Part shown: positions 44,299 to 53,986 of the stretch, piece after piece
Layout: the number at the start of each line of letters is the position of its first letter
Position numbering within the stretch: position 1 is the first letter of the stretch
Source of the DNA: Sphingomonas sp. CBMAI 2297
GTDB taxonomy: Bacteria > Pseudomonadota > Alphaproteobacteria > Sphingomonadales > Sphingomonadaceae
DNA: 64,000 nucleotides
Assembly: GCF_029870595.1 (NCBI RefSeq)
Contig: NZ_JAPDIR010000018.1
Location: forward strand, 1-64,000
Reading direction: 5' to 3'
Made by a program: the position numbers and the translations under genes
Notes under the pieces: model-generated
The model's input: only the letters and a program-made list of their open reading frames with translations
What the model was told of the DNA's origin: nothing
Database searches by the model: none

Positions 44299-44354
44299 TG
44301 CCGGTTGCCCCGGCCGTCGCCGAGCGAAGCCGCGACAGCCTTCCTATATCCGGG

Positions 44355-44387
44355 GCCGATGCGCGTGCGTAGGGCGTGCGCATCGGC
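44355..44387. promoter_or_regulatory. 10-bp-stem hairpin upstream of the AstD-like gene
   Basis: GCCGATGCGC (44355-44364) pairs with GCGCATCGGC (44378-44387) around a 13-base loop, 23 bases before the AstD-like start. There is no T-run. It may be an operator or a leader structure controlling the second half of the operon. Confidence 0.45.
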
Positions 44388-44410
44388 GACCATGCAAGCG
44401 AGTGAGTGCC

Positions 44411-45811
44411 ATGTTCCTGCGATCCACCGACCCCTCTTCCGGCGAGACCATCTGGGAGGGCCGGCCGACCAGCCCGGCGGAATGCCTTGCCGCCGTGGAG
44501 CGCGCCCGCATCGCCTTTCCCGGCTGGGCCCGCACGCCCCTGACCGAGCGTATCGGGATCGCACGCCGCTTTGCCGAGATCCTGCGTGACGAGGCCGAGG
44601 AGCTCGCCACGCTGATCGCGCGCGAGACCGGCAAGCTGCTATGGGACAGCCGGGGCGAAGTGGCGGCGATGATCGGCAAGGTCGAGATATCGATCGCCGC
44701 CCAGGCGCAGCGCGCGGGCCTGGACGAGGCCGCCATGCCGTTCGGCCGCTCGGTCCTGCGCCACCGCCCGCATGGCGTGATGGCCGTGCTCGGCCCCTAT
44801 AATTTCCCCGGCCATCTGCCCAACGGGCACATCGTCCCGGCGCTGCTGGCGGGGAATTGCGTGGTGTTCAAGCCATCCGAGGAAACGCCCGCGATCGGCG
44901 AGCGCATGGCCGGCATCTGGTCCCGCGCCGGGCTGCCCGCGGACGTGCTGCAGGTCGTCCAGGGCGGCCGGGAGACCGGGGCGGCGCTGATCGCGGCCGA
45001 TATCGACGGCCTGTTGTTCACGGGATCGGCCGAGACCGGGCGCCATTTCCGCCGCGCCTTTCTCGATCGACCGTCGGTGATCCTCGCGCTGGAGCTCGGC
45101 GGCAACAATCCGCTCATCGCCTGGGACGGCGATCCGGAGGCGATGGCGACTCTGGTGGTCCACTCCGCTTTCATAACCACCGGCCAGCGCTGCTCGTGCG
45201 CCCGCCGCCTGATCGTGCCCGACGACCGGCGAGGTGCCGCGATCGTCGACGCGGTGCAGGCATTGGCCGCGCGCCTGCCGGTGGCGGCGTGGAACGACGA
45301 CATCGACGCCTTCATGGGGCCCCTGGTCTCGGCCCGCGCGGCGGCATCGGCCGGTGCAGCGTTCGACGGCCTGGTCGTCCAGGGCGCCAGGTCGCTGCTG
45401 CCCGGCGGTCCGGTCGCGGGCCGCGGCCCGGCCTTTGTCGCTCCGGCGCTGCTCGACGCGACCGGAATCGACCTGCCCGATCGCGAGATCTTCGCGCCGG
45501 CGCTCCAGATCACCCGCGTTGCGGATTTCTCCGCGGCGATCGCCCGCGCCAACGCCACTGCCTTCGGCCTCTCCGCCGGGCTCATCTCGGCCGATCCGGC
45601 GCTATGGGAGCGCTTCTCGACCGAGATCCGTGCCGGCGTGGTCAACTGGAACCGGCCGACGACGGGGGCGGCTTCCAACCGGCCGTTCGGCGGGCTGGGG
45701 GAATCGGGCAATCATCGCCCGAGCGCCTTCTATGCCGCCGATTATTGCGCCTATCCGATGGCGAGCTTCGAAGCGCCGGTGATCGAGGCGCAGCCCGTGC
45801 CCGGTCTGTAG
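44411..45811 (+). CDS. astD: aldehyde dehydrogenase, N-succinylglutamate-semialdehyde (AstD) type
   Basis: A 466-residue NAD(P)-dependent aldehyde dehydrogenase closest to AstD of the arginine succinyltransferase pathway. VLGPYNFPGHLPNGHIVPAL is the N-terminal block, LLFTGSAETGRHF the cofactor loop, LALELGGNNPLIAW contains the general base Glu, and TTGQRCSCARRLIV the catalytic Cys. FGGLGESGNHRPSA is typical of AstD. ATG 44411 is the first start after the hairpin. Other ast genes are absent from the window, so it may accept a related semialdehyde in lysine catabolism. Confidence 0.83.
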   Translation: MFLRSTDPSSGETIWEGRPTSPAECLAAVERARIAFPGWARTPLTERIGIARRFAEILRDEAEELATLIARETGKLLWDSRGEVAAMIGKVEISIAAQAQRAGLDEAAMPFGRSVLRHRPHGVMAVLGPYNFPGHLPNGHIVPALLAGNCVVFKPSEETPAIGERMAGIWSRAGLPADVLQVVQGGRETGAALIAADIDGLLFTGSAETGRHFRRAFLDRPSVILALELGGNNPLIAWDGDPEAMATLVVHSAFITTGQRCSCARRLIVPDDRRGAAIVDAVQALAARLPVAAWNDDIDAFMGPLVSARAAASAGAAFDGLVVQGARSLLPGGPVAGRGPAFVAPALLDATGIDLPDREIFAPALQITRVADFSAAIARANATAFGLSAGLISADPALWERFSTEIRAGVVNWNRPTTGAASNRPFGGLGESGNHRPSAFYAADYCAYPMASFEAPVIEAQPVPGL

Positions 45812-45923
45812 TAAGGGTGGCGCTTCCCTTGTCAGCCGATCAAATGCGCGCCCAAAATGCGAAACGCTGGACGGACGGTCTGCTAGGGCCCGCTCGATCG
45901 CAGCAATTCGGGAGCCGTGCACG

Positions 45924-47447
45924 ATGATGGGAAACTTACGGGATCAGGTCCGGGCGATCCTGAACGATTGCGGCGTGGCGGCAGCGGCGCTGGAGGGAGG
46001 AACGCTCGCCGCGGCCTCGCCCCTTACCGGTGAGGCCCTGGCCGAGCTGAGGGAGCACGGGATCGAGGATTGCGACGCCGCGGTAGCGGCGGCCGTGGCC
46101 GCGTTCCGGCAATGGCGGCTGGTGCCGGCTCCGCGCCGCGGCGAGTTCGTCCGCCGGCTGGGCGAGAAGCTGCGCGTGCACAAGGAACCGCTCGGCCGGC
46201 TGGTGACGATCGAGGCCGGGAAGGTCCTGTCCGAGGGACTGGGCGAAGTCCAGGAGATGATCGACATCTGCGACTTCGCGGTGGGCCTGTCGCGCCAGCT
46301 CTACGGCCTGACCATGCCGTCGGAGCGCGCCGACCACCGGCTTGCCGAGCAATGGCATCCGGCCGGCCCGGTCGGCATCATCTCCGCGTTCAACTTCCCG
46401 GTCGCGGTGTGGAGCTGGAACGCGGCGCTGGCGCTGGTGTGCGGCGATTCGCTGATCTGGAAGCCGTCGGAGAAGACTCCGCTGACCGCCCTCGCCGTCC
46501 AGGCCCTGTTCGAGCAGGTCGCGGCGGATTTCGGCGACGATGCACCCCGCGGCCTGTCGCAGCTGCTGATCGGCGGGCGCGAGCTGGGCGAGCGGCTGGC
46601 CGAGCATCCGGACGTGCCGGTGGTGTCGGCAACCGGCTCGACCCGGATGGGCCGCGAAGTGGGGCGCGCCGTCGCCGCCCGCTTCGGCCGCAGCATCCTG
46701 GAACTGGGCGGCAACAACGCCTCGATCATCACGCCCTCGGCCGATCTCGACCTCGCGTTGCGCGCGGTCGCGTTCGGGGCAATGGGCACGGCGGGCCAAC
46801 GCTGCACCACGCTCCGCCGGCTGATCGTCCACCGCGACATTGCTGACGATTTCGTCGCGCGGCTGCGCAAGGTCTATGCAGGCGTGACGGTGGGCGATCC
46901 GCTCGACGGCAATGCCCTGGTCGGCCCGCTGATCGATCGCGGGGCGTTCGACGCGATGCAGGCCGCGCTGGCCGCGGCGAATGCCGCCGGCGCGCGCGTC
47001 CATTTCGGCGAGCGCCTGCCGATCGGCGGCGAGGGCGCCTTCTATGTCCGCCCCGCCCTCGTCGAAGCCGAGCGGCAGGACGGCCCGGTGGTGCAAGAGA
47101 CCTTCGCCCCCATTCTCTATGTCCTGCGCTATTCCACGCTGGACGAGGCGATCGCACTGCAGAACGGCGTGCCGCAGGGCCTTTCTTCCTCGATCTTCTC
47201 GACCGATATGCGCGAAGTGGAGCTGTTCCTGTCGGCGGGCGGATCGGATTGCGGGATCGCCAATGTGAACATGGGGCCGTCCGGCGCGGAAATCGGCGGC
47301 GCGTTCGGCGGCGAGAAGGAAACCGGCGGCGGCCGCGAAAGCGGCAGCGACAGCTGGAAAGCCTATATGCGGCGCCAGACCAACGCCATCAACTATGGCC
47401 GCTCGCTGCCGCTGGCCCAGGGCGTGCGCTTCGACCTGGAGGTATGA
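45924..47447 (+). CDS. aminoadipate-semialdehyde dehydrogenase-like enzyme (ALDH7, AmaB type)
   Basis: A 507-residue ALDH7-type dehydrogenase. IISAFNFPVAVWSWNAALAL, VVSATGSTRMGREVG, SILELGGNNASIIT (general base Glu) and GTAGQRCTTLRRLIVH (catalytic Cys) are present. VNMGPSGAEIGGAFGGEK is characteristic of the antiquitin/AmaB group, which oxidises 2-aminoadipate semialdehyde (piperideine-6-carboxylate) to 2-aminoadipate. Its product feeds the aminotransferase and 2-oxoadipate enzyme upstream, completing a route from lysine to 2-oxoglutarate. A strong hairpin lies directly downstream. Confidence 0.87.
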   Translation: MMGNLRDQVRAILNDCGVAAAALEGGTLAAASPLTGEALAELREHGIEDCDAAVAAAVAAFRQWRLVPAPRRGEFVRRLGEKLRVHKEPLGRLVTIEAGKVLSEGLGEVQEMIDICDFAVGLSRQLYGLTMPSERADHRLAEQWHPAGPVGIISAFNFPVAVWSWNAALALVCGDSLIWKPSEKTPLTALAVQALFEQVAADFGDDAPRGLSQLLIGGRELGERLAEHPDVPVVSATGSTRMGREVGRAVAARFGRSILELGGNNASIITPSADLDLALRAVAFGAMGTAGQRCTTLRRLIVHRDIADDFVARLRKVYAGVTVGDPLDGNALVGPLIDRGAFDAMQAALAAANAAGARVHFGERLPIGGEGAFYVRPALVEAERQDGPVVQETFAPILYVLRYSTLDEAIALQNGVPQGLSSSIFSTDMREVELFLSAGGSDCGIANVNMGPSGAEIGGAFGGEKETGGGRESGSDSWKAYMRRQTNAINYGRSLPLAQGVRFDLEV

Positions 47448-47453
47448 AAACCG

Positions 47454-47482
47454 CACGGAACGCTTCGGCGAAGCGTTCCGTG
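47454..47482. terminator. strong hairpin after the lysine operon
   Basis: CACGGAACGCTTC (47454-47466) and GAAGCGTTCCGTG (47470-47482) form a perfect 13-bp stem with a GGC loop just after the dehydrogenase stop. No T-run follows, so it may work as a weak terminator or 3' stabiliser. Confidence 0.6.
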
Positions 47483-47589
47483 ACGCTTATGTGTAAAAAC
47501 GCCCGTCCTCCCCGCTAAGCAGCGCGAGGCCCGAGCATCGAAGATCGAACCATTACGGCGCGTTCGATTGCCGATGCTATTGGGAGGGC

Positions 47590-49722
47590 ATGAAGATGGC
47601 GGGAAAGAAAGACCGGCTACTATATTGCGCGACGTCGCTGGCGGCCCTGCTCGCGCCAGGGATCGCCATGGCACAGGAGGCGGCGGACCCGCCCTCCCAG
47701 GCCGATATCGTCGTGACCGCGCAGCGGCGCGCGCAGAATGTCGTGGACGTGCCGCTGACGGTCAACGTCCTGTCCGGAGCGGAGCTGACCAAGCGCAGTG
47801 TCACTTCGCTGCAGGACATCGCCGACAATGTGCCCGGCCTGGACGTCTTCTCGCAGGGGGGCGGGAAGCAGCTGATCCAGATCCGCGGCATCAACAGCCT
47901 GCGGGGCACCTCGTCGCTCGTCGGCATCTATCTCGACGAAACGCCGCTCACCGGATCGCAGGACGGCTTCTACCCGGTCTATGCCGATGCCGGCACGCTC
48001 GACCTGGCGCGGGTCGAGGTGCTGAAAGGGCCGCAGGGCACGCTGTTCGGCGAAGGGGCGATGAGCGGCGTCATCCGCTACGTCACCAACGACCCGAAGC
48101 TCGACCGGATCGGCGGCACCATCGACTATTCGCTGTTCGCCACCGATGGCGGCCGGGCTTCCGCGCAGATGAAGGCCGCGCTCAACCTGCCGCTGTCCGA
48201 TACGCTCGCGGTGCGCTTCGCCGGCGAATATCAGAACAATGGCGGCTGGCTCGAGAATGTCGGCACCGGCGCCAGGAACGTCAATTCCAGCCAGATCTAT
48301 GACGGGCGGGTCAAGCTGCTGTGGCAGCCGGACTCGCGGCTGCGCGTCGTCGGCATGGTCGACATCCGGCACAATGACGAGGACTCCCCCTCCTACGCCA
48401 ATATCCTGCCCTATGACAAAGGGCTGTATCGCCACGCCATCGATCCCCATGGCCGGACGAGCGGCGTGTCGGAGCTCGACCTCTACAGCCTGCGCGTGGA
48501 ATATGATCTCGGCTTCGCCGAGCTGATGAGCAACACCGCCCACAGCAGGCGCTACAGCAACAGCAATCTCGACCAGATCTACTATGCCACCAACGACCCC
48601 GCCGCGCCAATCACGCTGGAGATCGCCAATACGCGCTATCTCAACAAACAGTCGATCACGAGCCAGGAGCTGCGCCTGACCTCCAAGGGGGACGGCCCGT
48701 TCAAATGGGTGCTGGGCGGCATCTACAAGGACGATGACCTGCTGCGCCATTTCCTGGACGGCGCGGAGCTGCTCTATCCGCCGTCCACCACCGTCACCAT
48801 CCTCCAGGAGCCGATCCGGACGACCTCCAAGTCCTGGGCGGTCTATGGCGACGCCTCCTATTCGCCCTTCCGCCGGCTCGAGATCGGCGGAGGCCTGCGC
48901 TATTCGCACGACGACCGCAGCTTCACCGACGGCACGCTGCCGACCGCTTCCGGCACCTTCTCGCGCGTGACCTATCGCGCATTCGTGAAATACGACGTCG
49001 CCCGCGACGCGAACCTGTATTTCAACATCGGCAACGGCTTCCGCAGCGGCGGTTTCAACGCCGTGGTCAACCCCGCCTTCCCGCCCCCGCTGAGCTATGC
49101 GCCCGAACGCTCGATGGCCTATGAGGCCGGCTTCAAGGCGAGCCTGCTCGACGGGAAGCTGGGCGTGAACGTCGCGGCGTTCCAGCAATATTATCGCGGC
49201 CAGGTCTATGACCGCGTGGTGCTGACCCCGGTGTTCCTGCAATATACCGCCAATGGGGGCAATACGCGGATCCGGGGCGTGGAATGGCAGCTGACCGCCA
49301 GCCCGGTGCGTGCGCTGCGGCTGTCCGCCAGCGGCACGGTGATGGGGTCGGTGTTCGTCGCCTCCACGCCCGAAGCGGAAGTGGATTTCCCGCCCGGCAC
49401 CAGCCCGCTCGCGCTGCCGAAATATTCGCTCCAGCTCAGCGCCAACTATGGGTTCAACTGGGCGGCCTCGATCCCCGGCTATTTCGACATCGACTTCAAC
49501 CACAAGGACAAGCTGGTCGGCGGACAGGGCGTGACCCGCATCGTCACCGGGCCGCAATCCTTCCTGGGCGCCAGCCTGGGCGCGACCGTCGAAGGGCTGG
49601 ACATCGCGATCTTCGCGCGGAACCTGTTGAACGAGCACTCGCCCTATTATCCCACGCTCGGCGGGATCGGCGCGGTGCCGCGGCCGCGCCAGATCGGCAT
49701 AAGGCTCGGAAAGTCGTTCTAA
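47590..49722 (+). CDS. TonB-dependent outer-membrane receptor
   Basis: A 710-residue receptor with signal peptide (LAALLAPGIAMAQ), plug domain (ADIVVTAQRRAQNVVDVPLT, VLKGPQGTLFGEGAMSGVIR) and barrel ending in PRQIGIRLGKSF. The TonB-box-like start and QGTLFGEGAMSG place it with the sphingomonad receptors for xenobiotic, lipid or plant compounds. It is 18 bases upstream of a lipase-like hydrolase gene, which may process the imported ligand. Two in-frame ATGs (47590, 47596) are possible. Confidence 0.93.
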   Translation: MKMAGKKDRLLYCATSLAALLAPGIAMAQEAADPPSQADIVVTAQRRAQNVVDVPLTVNVLSGAELTKRSVTSLQDIADNVPGLDVFSQGGGKQLIQIRGINSLRGTSSLVGIYLDETPLTGSQDGFYPVYADAGTLDLARVEVLKGPQGTLFGEGAMSGVIRYVTNDPKLDRIGGTIDYSLFATDGGRASAQMKAALNLPLSDTLAVRFAGEYQNNGGWLENVGTGARNVNSSQIYDGRVKLLWQPDSRLRVVGMVDIRHNDEDSPSYANILPYDKGLYRHAIDPHGRTSGVSELDLYSLRVEYDLGFAELMSNTAHSRRYSNSNLDQIYYATNDPAAPITLEIANTRYLNKQSITSQELRLTSKGDGPFKWVLGGIYKDDDLLRHFLDGAELLYPPSTTVTILQEPIRTTSKSWAVYGDASYSPFRRLEIGGGLRYSHDDRSFTDGTLPTASGTFSRVTYRAFVKYDVARDANLYFNIGNGFRSGGFNAVVNPAFPPPLSYAPERSMAYEAGFKASLLDGKLGVNVAAFQQYYRGQVYDRVVLTPVFLQYTANGGNTRIRGVEWQLTASPVRALRLSASGTVMGSVFVASTPEAEVDFPPGTSPLALPKYSLQLSANYGFNWAASIPGYFDIDFNHKDKLVGGQGVTRIVTGPQSFLGASLGATVEGLDIAIFARNLLNEHSPYYPTLGGIGAVPRPRQIGIRLGKSF

Positions 49723-49740
49723 CCAAGCGGAGGGCCGCCG

Positions 49741-51243
49741 GTGTATCCGATCGACGCTGCCGTCTTTCTCCTGCTGATCGCCGCCGCGGCGCTGTTCGCG
49801 GTCGGGCGATGGCGGCCGGCGCTGCCGGCGGCGCTGGCCGCGCTGGGCACCGCGCTGGCGGCACTCGCCCTGTACCATTGGCAGGCGGCTCCGGCCGCGG
49901 CGATCGCCGCCGTCGCGGCCGCCTGTCTGTGGCACGGCCCCGCCTTGCGAAGGCGCCGGCTGCGAAACGCGGCGCGCGCGGCGTTCATGCTGGCCATCCC
50001 GGGCGCGGCGATCCCCTATCTTCTGTTCCCGCTCTTCGCGCTGCCCGCGCCCGACGGCCCCTATGCGATCGGGACGACGCGCATCGAGCTGATCGACGGG
50101 GGCCGCCGGGGCGTGCTGGAGGACGGCGCGGATGCGCGACGCCGCGTGACGGTGCAGCTCTGGTACCCGGCCGGCGCGGGGGACAAGCATTCCCCGGCGC
50201 GATATCTTCCGGGCGATACCGTCGCGGCCGACGCGGGATCGATCGCGCGCAACGCCCTGCGCCGCTCCTTCGAGCTGCGGCATCTCGCCGCCATTCCCAC
50301 CCATGCCCGGCTGGACGCCGAACCGGCCGGAGCCGGCCATCCGCTGTTCGTCTTCAACCATGGCTATACGATGTACCCCGCGCAGAACACGCCGCTGTTC
50401 GAGCGGCTGGCGAGCCATGGCTATGTCGTCGCCAGCATCGGCCACCCCTATGATTCCGCGCGGCAGCAATTCGCCGACGGATGGAGCCGCGAGACCACGC
50501 CGCTGGTCGTGTCCCCGGCAATGGTCGAGACGCTGGGCGCGCTGGTGCAGGATCAGAGCGTCCGGGGCTGGCGCCAACGCTTTCCGGCCTATGCCGAAGC
50601 GGCGGCGAAGGACCGGCTGATGCGGAGCACCGAGGCATGGCTGGCCGATACCCGCTTCATCCTCGCCACGCTCGCGCGCGGCCGGCCCTCGCCGCTCGCC
50701 GCGCGGATCGCAAGGTCGGTGGATTTCTCCCGCCTGGCGTTCGGCGGCATGTCGTTCGGCGGCGGCATCGCGGCGCAGGCCTGTGTGCAGGAACCACGGT
50801 GCCGCGCCGCGATCAGCCTGGACGGCGTGACCTATGATCCCGCGATGTTCGACCGCGCCGCCGGCCGGCCGATGCTGTGGCTGCAATCGGACTGGCCGCA
50901 CTATCCGCTCTATCCGAACCAGCCGCGCGATCCCCGCACGCATCCGATGGATTTCGCGTTCCGGCGCTGGGCCGGCCCCGCGGCACCTGACGATTTCCGT
51001 TTCCGGGTCGAGGGCTCGGGCCATCTCGCCTTCACCGACCTGATCCGCATGTTCCGCCACCGGACGCCGCCGGCGCTCTACGGCACCATCTCCGCCGCCG
51101 AGATGGACGGCGTGATCGGCGACTTCTCGCTCGGCTTCCTGGATCGGTTCGTCGAAGGGAAGGACAGCGGCTTTCCACGGGCCCAGGAAGCGCGGCACGC
51201 CTCGGCGATCCCGCATCTGCCCGGGACGGGCGCTCCGCGCTAG
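49741..51243 (+). CDS. membrane-anchored alpha/beta hydrolase (PAF-acetylhydrolase-like)
   Basis: A 500-residue hydrolase with four or so N-terminal membrane segments (residues ~1-105) and an alpha/beta-hydrolase domain after them. VTVQLWYPAG and HPLFVFNHGYTMYPAQN precede the nucleophile elbow FGGMSFGGGIAAQ (GxSxG, near residue 338). GSGHLAFTDL contains the His. This resembles platelet-activating-factor acetylhydrolase II-like esterases. The start is GTG with GGAGG upstream. The substrate, perhaps an ester taken up by the adjoining receptor, is unknown. Confidence 0.82.
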   Translation: MYPIDAAVFLLLIAAAALFAVGRWRPALPAALAALGTALAALALYHWQAAPAAAIAAVAAACLWHGPALRRRRLRNAARAAFMLAIPGAAIPYLLFPLFALPAPDGPYAIGTTRIELIDGGRRGVLEDGADARRRVTVQLWYPAGAGDKHSPARYLPGDTVAADAGSIARNALRRSFELRHLAAIPTHARLDAEPAGAGHPLFVFNHGYTMYPAQNTPLFERLASHGYVVASIGHPYDSARQQFADGWSRETTPLVVSPAMVETLGALVQDQSVRGWRQRFPAYAEAAAKDRLMRSTEAWLADTRFILATLARGRPSPLAARIARSVDFSRLAFGGMSFGGGIAAQACVQEPRCRAAISLDGVTYDPAMFDRAAGRPMLWLQSDWPHYPLYPNQPRDPRTHPMDFAFRRWAGPAAPDDFRFRVEGSGHLAFTDLIRMFRHRTPPALYGTISAAEMDGVIGDFSLGFLDRFVEGKDSGFPRAQEARHASAIPHLPGTGAPR

Positions 51244-51277
51244 CGGGGAGCGCCCAGACAAGCCCTTGAAACTACGC

Positions 51278-51307
51278 CCGTCATCCCCGCGCAGGCAGGG
51301 ATGACGG
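51278..51307. repeat. REP-like intergenic hairpin
   Basis: CCGTCATCCC (51278-51287) and GGGATGACGG (51298-51307) form a 10-bp stem between the convergent hydrolase and DgcN-like genes. This sequence is a frequent dispersed hairpin in sphingomonad and rhizobial genomes and may act as a bidirectional terminator. Confidence 0.7.
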
Positions 51308-51350
51308 TTGAACAAGTATGAATATCCAGAGGGAGCGCCCGCCCCGCCGC

Positions 51351-52343
51351 TCAGTTCAGCAGGACGTCGAGAATGCGATCGACGCCGTGCCTTATGGGGT
51401 CGCTGCAGGGCAATCCGGTCTGCGCCTCGATGTCGCGGATCGCGGCGTCGACCGCGGCAGGCTCCATGCGCGAGGTGTTGACGCTGATCCCCACCACGCG
51501 CGCCTCCGGATTGGTCAGCTGCGCGGCGGCGACGTTCATGTCGATGCAGCGCCGCAAGTCCGGCACGCCATAGTCGAAGCCGAGCAGATGGGTGCGGACC
51601 GGCTCGTGGCAGACGACCAGCGCATCCGGCTGGCTGCCATGGATCAGCCCCAGCGTGACGCCGGCATAGGCGGGATGGAACAGCGAGCCCTGGCCTTCGA
51701 TCACGTCCCAGTGATCCGGCGCGGCATCGGGCGACAGCCATTCGGCCGCGCCGGAAATGAAGTCGGCGATCACCGAATCGATCGCGACGCCCCGGCCGGA
51801 GATCATGATGCCGGTCTGTCCGGTCGCGCGGAAATCGGCGTCGATGCCGCGTGCCCGCAATCCCGCCTCCAGCGCCAGCGCGGTGTATTTCTTGCCCACC
51901 GCGCAATCGGTGCCGACGGTCAGCAGCCGCTTGCCGGGCCGCTTGCGTCCCGAACCGGGCAGGAAGCCGCGATCGGGCTGGCGCAAATCCAGTACCGCGC
52001 GCCCTGTCCGGTCACGCGCCTCGGCGATCGCCGGAATGTCGTTGAGGCGCTGGTGCATTCCCGCCGCGAGGTCCAGGCCCTGTTCCAGCGCGTCGACCAT
52101 GGTCGCCACCCAATGCTCGGGGATGAAGCCGCCGACATTCACCACGCCGACGATCATGGTCCGCGCGCCGGCGCGAGCGGCCTCGGCGGGCGTCATCTCG
52201 GCGATGCCGAGATCGACCGTGCAGCCGGGCAGCCGGTGCTGCGCCAGCACGAGCTCGCTCCGCCATTGATTGACCCCCGCCGCCGTCTTGGCCGCGCTGA
52301 GCTCCTCCACGTCGCCCAGGAAAAGCAGATATGGTGCCTGCAT
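51351..52343 (-). CDS. dgcN: DUF1611 / D-glutamate N-acetyltransferase DgcN-like protein
   Basis: A 330-residue DUF1611 protein. TVGTDCAVGKKYTALALEAG is the P-loop-like block; TGQTGIMISGRGVAIDSVIA, VIEGQGSLFHPAYAGVTLGL and PDALVVCHEP follow. Family members named DgcN acetylate D-glutamate on the way to L-glutamate, working with the racemase DgcA, whose homologue is at 58564-59565 in this window. I chose ATG 52341-52343 because GGGGA lies six bases upstream; earlier in-frame ATGs add unrelated residues. It is divergent from the amidase gene. Confidence 0.85.
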   Translation of the reverse strand: MQAPYLLFLGDVEELSAAKTAAGVNQWRSELVLAQHRLPGCTVDLGIAEMTPAEAARAGARTMIVGVVNVGGFIPEHWVATMVDALEQGLDLAAGMHQRLNDIPAIAEARDRTGRAVLDLRQPDRGFLPGSGRKRPGKRLLTVGTDCAVGKKYTALALEAGLRARGIDADFRATGQTGIMISGRGVAIDSVIADFISGAAEWLSPDAAPDHWDVIEGQGSLFHPAYAGVTLGLIHGSQPDALVVCHEPVRTHLLGFDYGVPDLRRCIDMNVAAAQLTNPEARVVGISVNTSRMEPAAVDAAIRDIEAQTGLPCSDPIRHGVDRILDVLLN

Positions 52344-52591
52344 CGTCATCCCCGTTTTCATTGCCAGTAGACGATGAGGGGTGGCGCAGCGCCGCGCGGC
52401 CCGCTTTGCCATTCCGGGCCCGCCATTAGCCGTCACGGTTCCGGCGGGAAAAATCGCGAACTGGCGCGCCTCGACGGCTAAACCGAAATGCGCGGAATGG
52501 GCTCAAATCATCGTCGTCAATCAATGTGGGACGGACGACGCAGCCGATGCAGGATATCGCGGGACAGACCCCCTTGGCGCCACGCACGACC

Positions 52592-53980
52592 ATGGCATGG
52601 GAGATCGGCCGGCTCGACGCGCACGACCAGGCCGCGCTCGTCCGCCGGGGCGAAGTGTCGGCGCGCGAATTGTGCGAGAGCGCGATCGCGCGGATCGAGG
52701 CGCTCGACGAGGCGCTGAACGTCATCACGCATCGCGACTATGATGCCGCGCTCGTCCGCGCGGATCGCGCCGCCGGGCCGATGGCGGGCGTGCCCTGGCT
52801 GCTCAAGGACGGCCTCGACTATCGCGGCATGCCGAACCGCAGCGCCAGCCGCCTGCACCGCGACGCAGCGCCGGGCGATATCGACTTCCCCTTCACCCGG
52901 GTCCTGGACGATGGCGGCCTGGTCGCGCTCGGCAAGACCAACGCACCGGAATTCGGCCTGCTGCCGACCACCGAGCCGCTGCTCTACGGCCCGGCCCGCA
53001 ACCCATGGGCGGCGGAGCGCTCGCCCGGCGGATCGAGCGGCGGCGCGGCCATCGCGGTCGCCACCGGCATGGTGCCGCTGGCCCATGCGGCGGATGGCGG
53101 CGGATCGATCCGCATCCCGGCCTCGTGCTGCGGGCTGATCGGGTTGAAGCCGGGACGGGGCGCGACTCTGCGCGCCCGCGCGCCGCACCTGATGGAGGAC
53201 CTGCTCGCCTGCGACATGCTGCTCGCCCGCAGCGTGCGCGATGTGGAATGGGCGATGGGCATGGTCACCGCGCGCGCGCTCGCCCCCGTGCCTCGCCGCG
53301 ACAAGGGGTTGCGGATCGCCATGGTCACCACCAACCTGAACGGCGACCAGCCTCATCCGGACGTGCTCGCCAGTACCCTGCGCAGCGCCAGGCTGTGCGA
53401 GGAGCTGGGCCATCATGTGTTCGAGGCGCCGCCGCCCTATGACGGCCCGGCGGTGATGGTGGCGTTCAAGGCGATCTGGGCCTATCTGGCGCGCGACGTG
53501 CTGCAATCGGCCCGCGCGCGTTTCGGCGCCGCCGCCGATAGGGCGGTCGAGCCCTGGACGCTGGGGCTGGGCGAATGGGCGGCCGACACCGCGATCGACG
53601 ATGTCGACCATCTTTTCCGCGCGATCGAGGATGCCCGCCGCGCGCTGGACTCCGCGTTCGGCGACGCCGATGTCATCCTGTCGCCGGTGCTCGGCCTTCC
53701 CGCGCTGCGCATCGGGGAACTGGCCCCCGACGCGGATTTCGATCACATCATGCAGCTGATGTTCGATTATGTGTCCTACACGCCCCTGCACAACCTGACC
53801 GGCCATCCGGCGATGTCGCTGCCGGTCCAGCCGGGGCCGGACGGCGTGCCGATCGGCACGATGTTCGCCGCCCGGCGGGGAGGCGAGCCGCTGCTGCTCG
53901 AGCTCGCCCGCCAGCTCGAGCAAGCCGCGCCGTGGAAGGATCGCTGGCCCGGTTGCGTTCCCGGCGCGAACATGGGCTGA
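52592..53980 (+). CDS. amidase signature enzyme
   Basis: An amidase of the Ser-cisSer-Lys class. The catalytic Lys is in VPWLLKDGLDY, the Ser-rich signature is SPGGSSGGAAIAVATGMVPL and ADGGGSIRIPASCCGLIGLK supplies the nucleophile region. It hydrolyses a carboxamide. I start it at ATG 52592 (MAWEIGRLD), where the family homology begins; in-frame starts at 52526 (GTG) and 52547 (ATG) are possible and none has a clear ribosome site. It lies six bases upstream of the AraC gene, in a D-amino-acid-related cluster, so an N-acyl or peptide-amide substrate is likely. Confidence 0.87.
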   Translation: MAWEIGRLDAHDQAALVRRGEVSARELCESAIARIEALDEALNVITHRDYDAALVRADRAAGPMAGVPWLLKDGLDYRGMPNRSASRLHRDAAPGDIDFPFTRVLDDGGLVALGKTNAPEFGLLPTTEPLLYGPARNPWAAERSPGGSSGGAAIAVATGMVPLAHAADGGGSIRIPASCCGLIGLKPGRGATLRARAPHLMEDLLACDMLLARSVRDVEWAMGMVTARALAPVPRRDKGLRIAMVTTNLNGDQPHPDVLASTLRSARLCEELGHHVFEAPPPYDGPAVMVAFKAIWAYLARDVLQSARARFGAAADRAVEPWTLGLGEWAADTAIDDVDHLFRAIEDARRALDSAFGDADVILSPVLGLPALRIGELAPDADFDHIMQLMFDYVSYTPLHNLTGHPAMSLPVQPGPDGVPIGTMFAARRGGEPLLLELARQLEQAAPWKDRWPGCVPGANMG

Positions 53981-53986
53981 CTTGTC

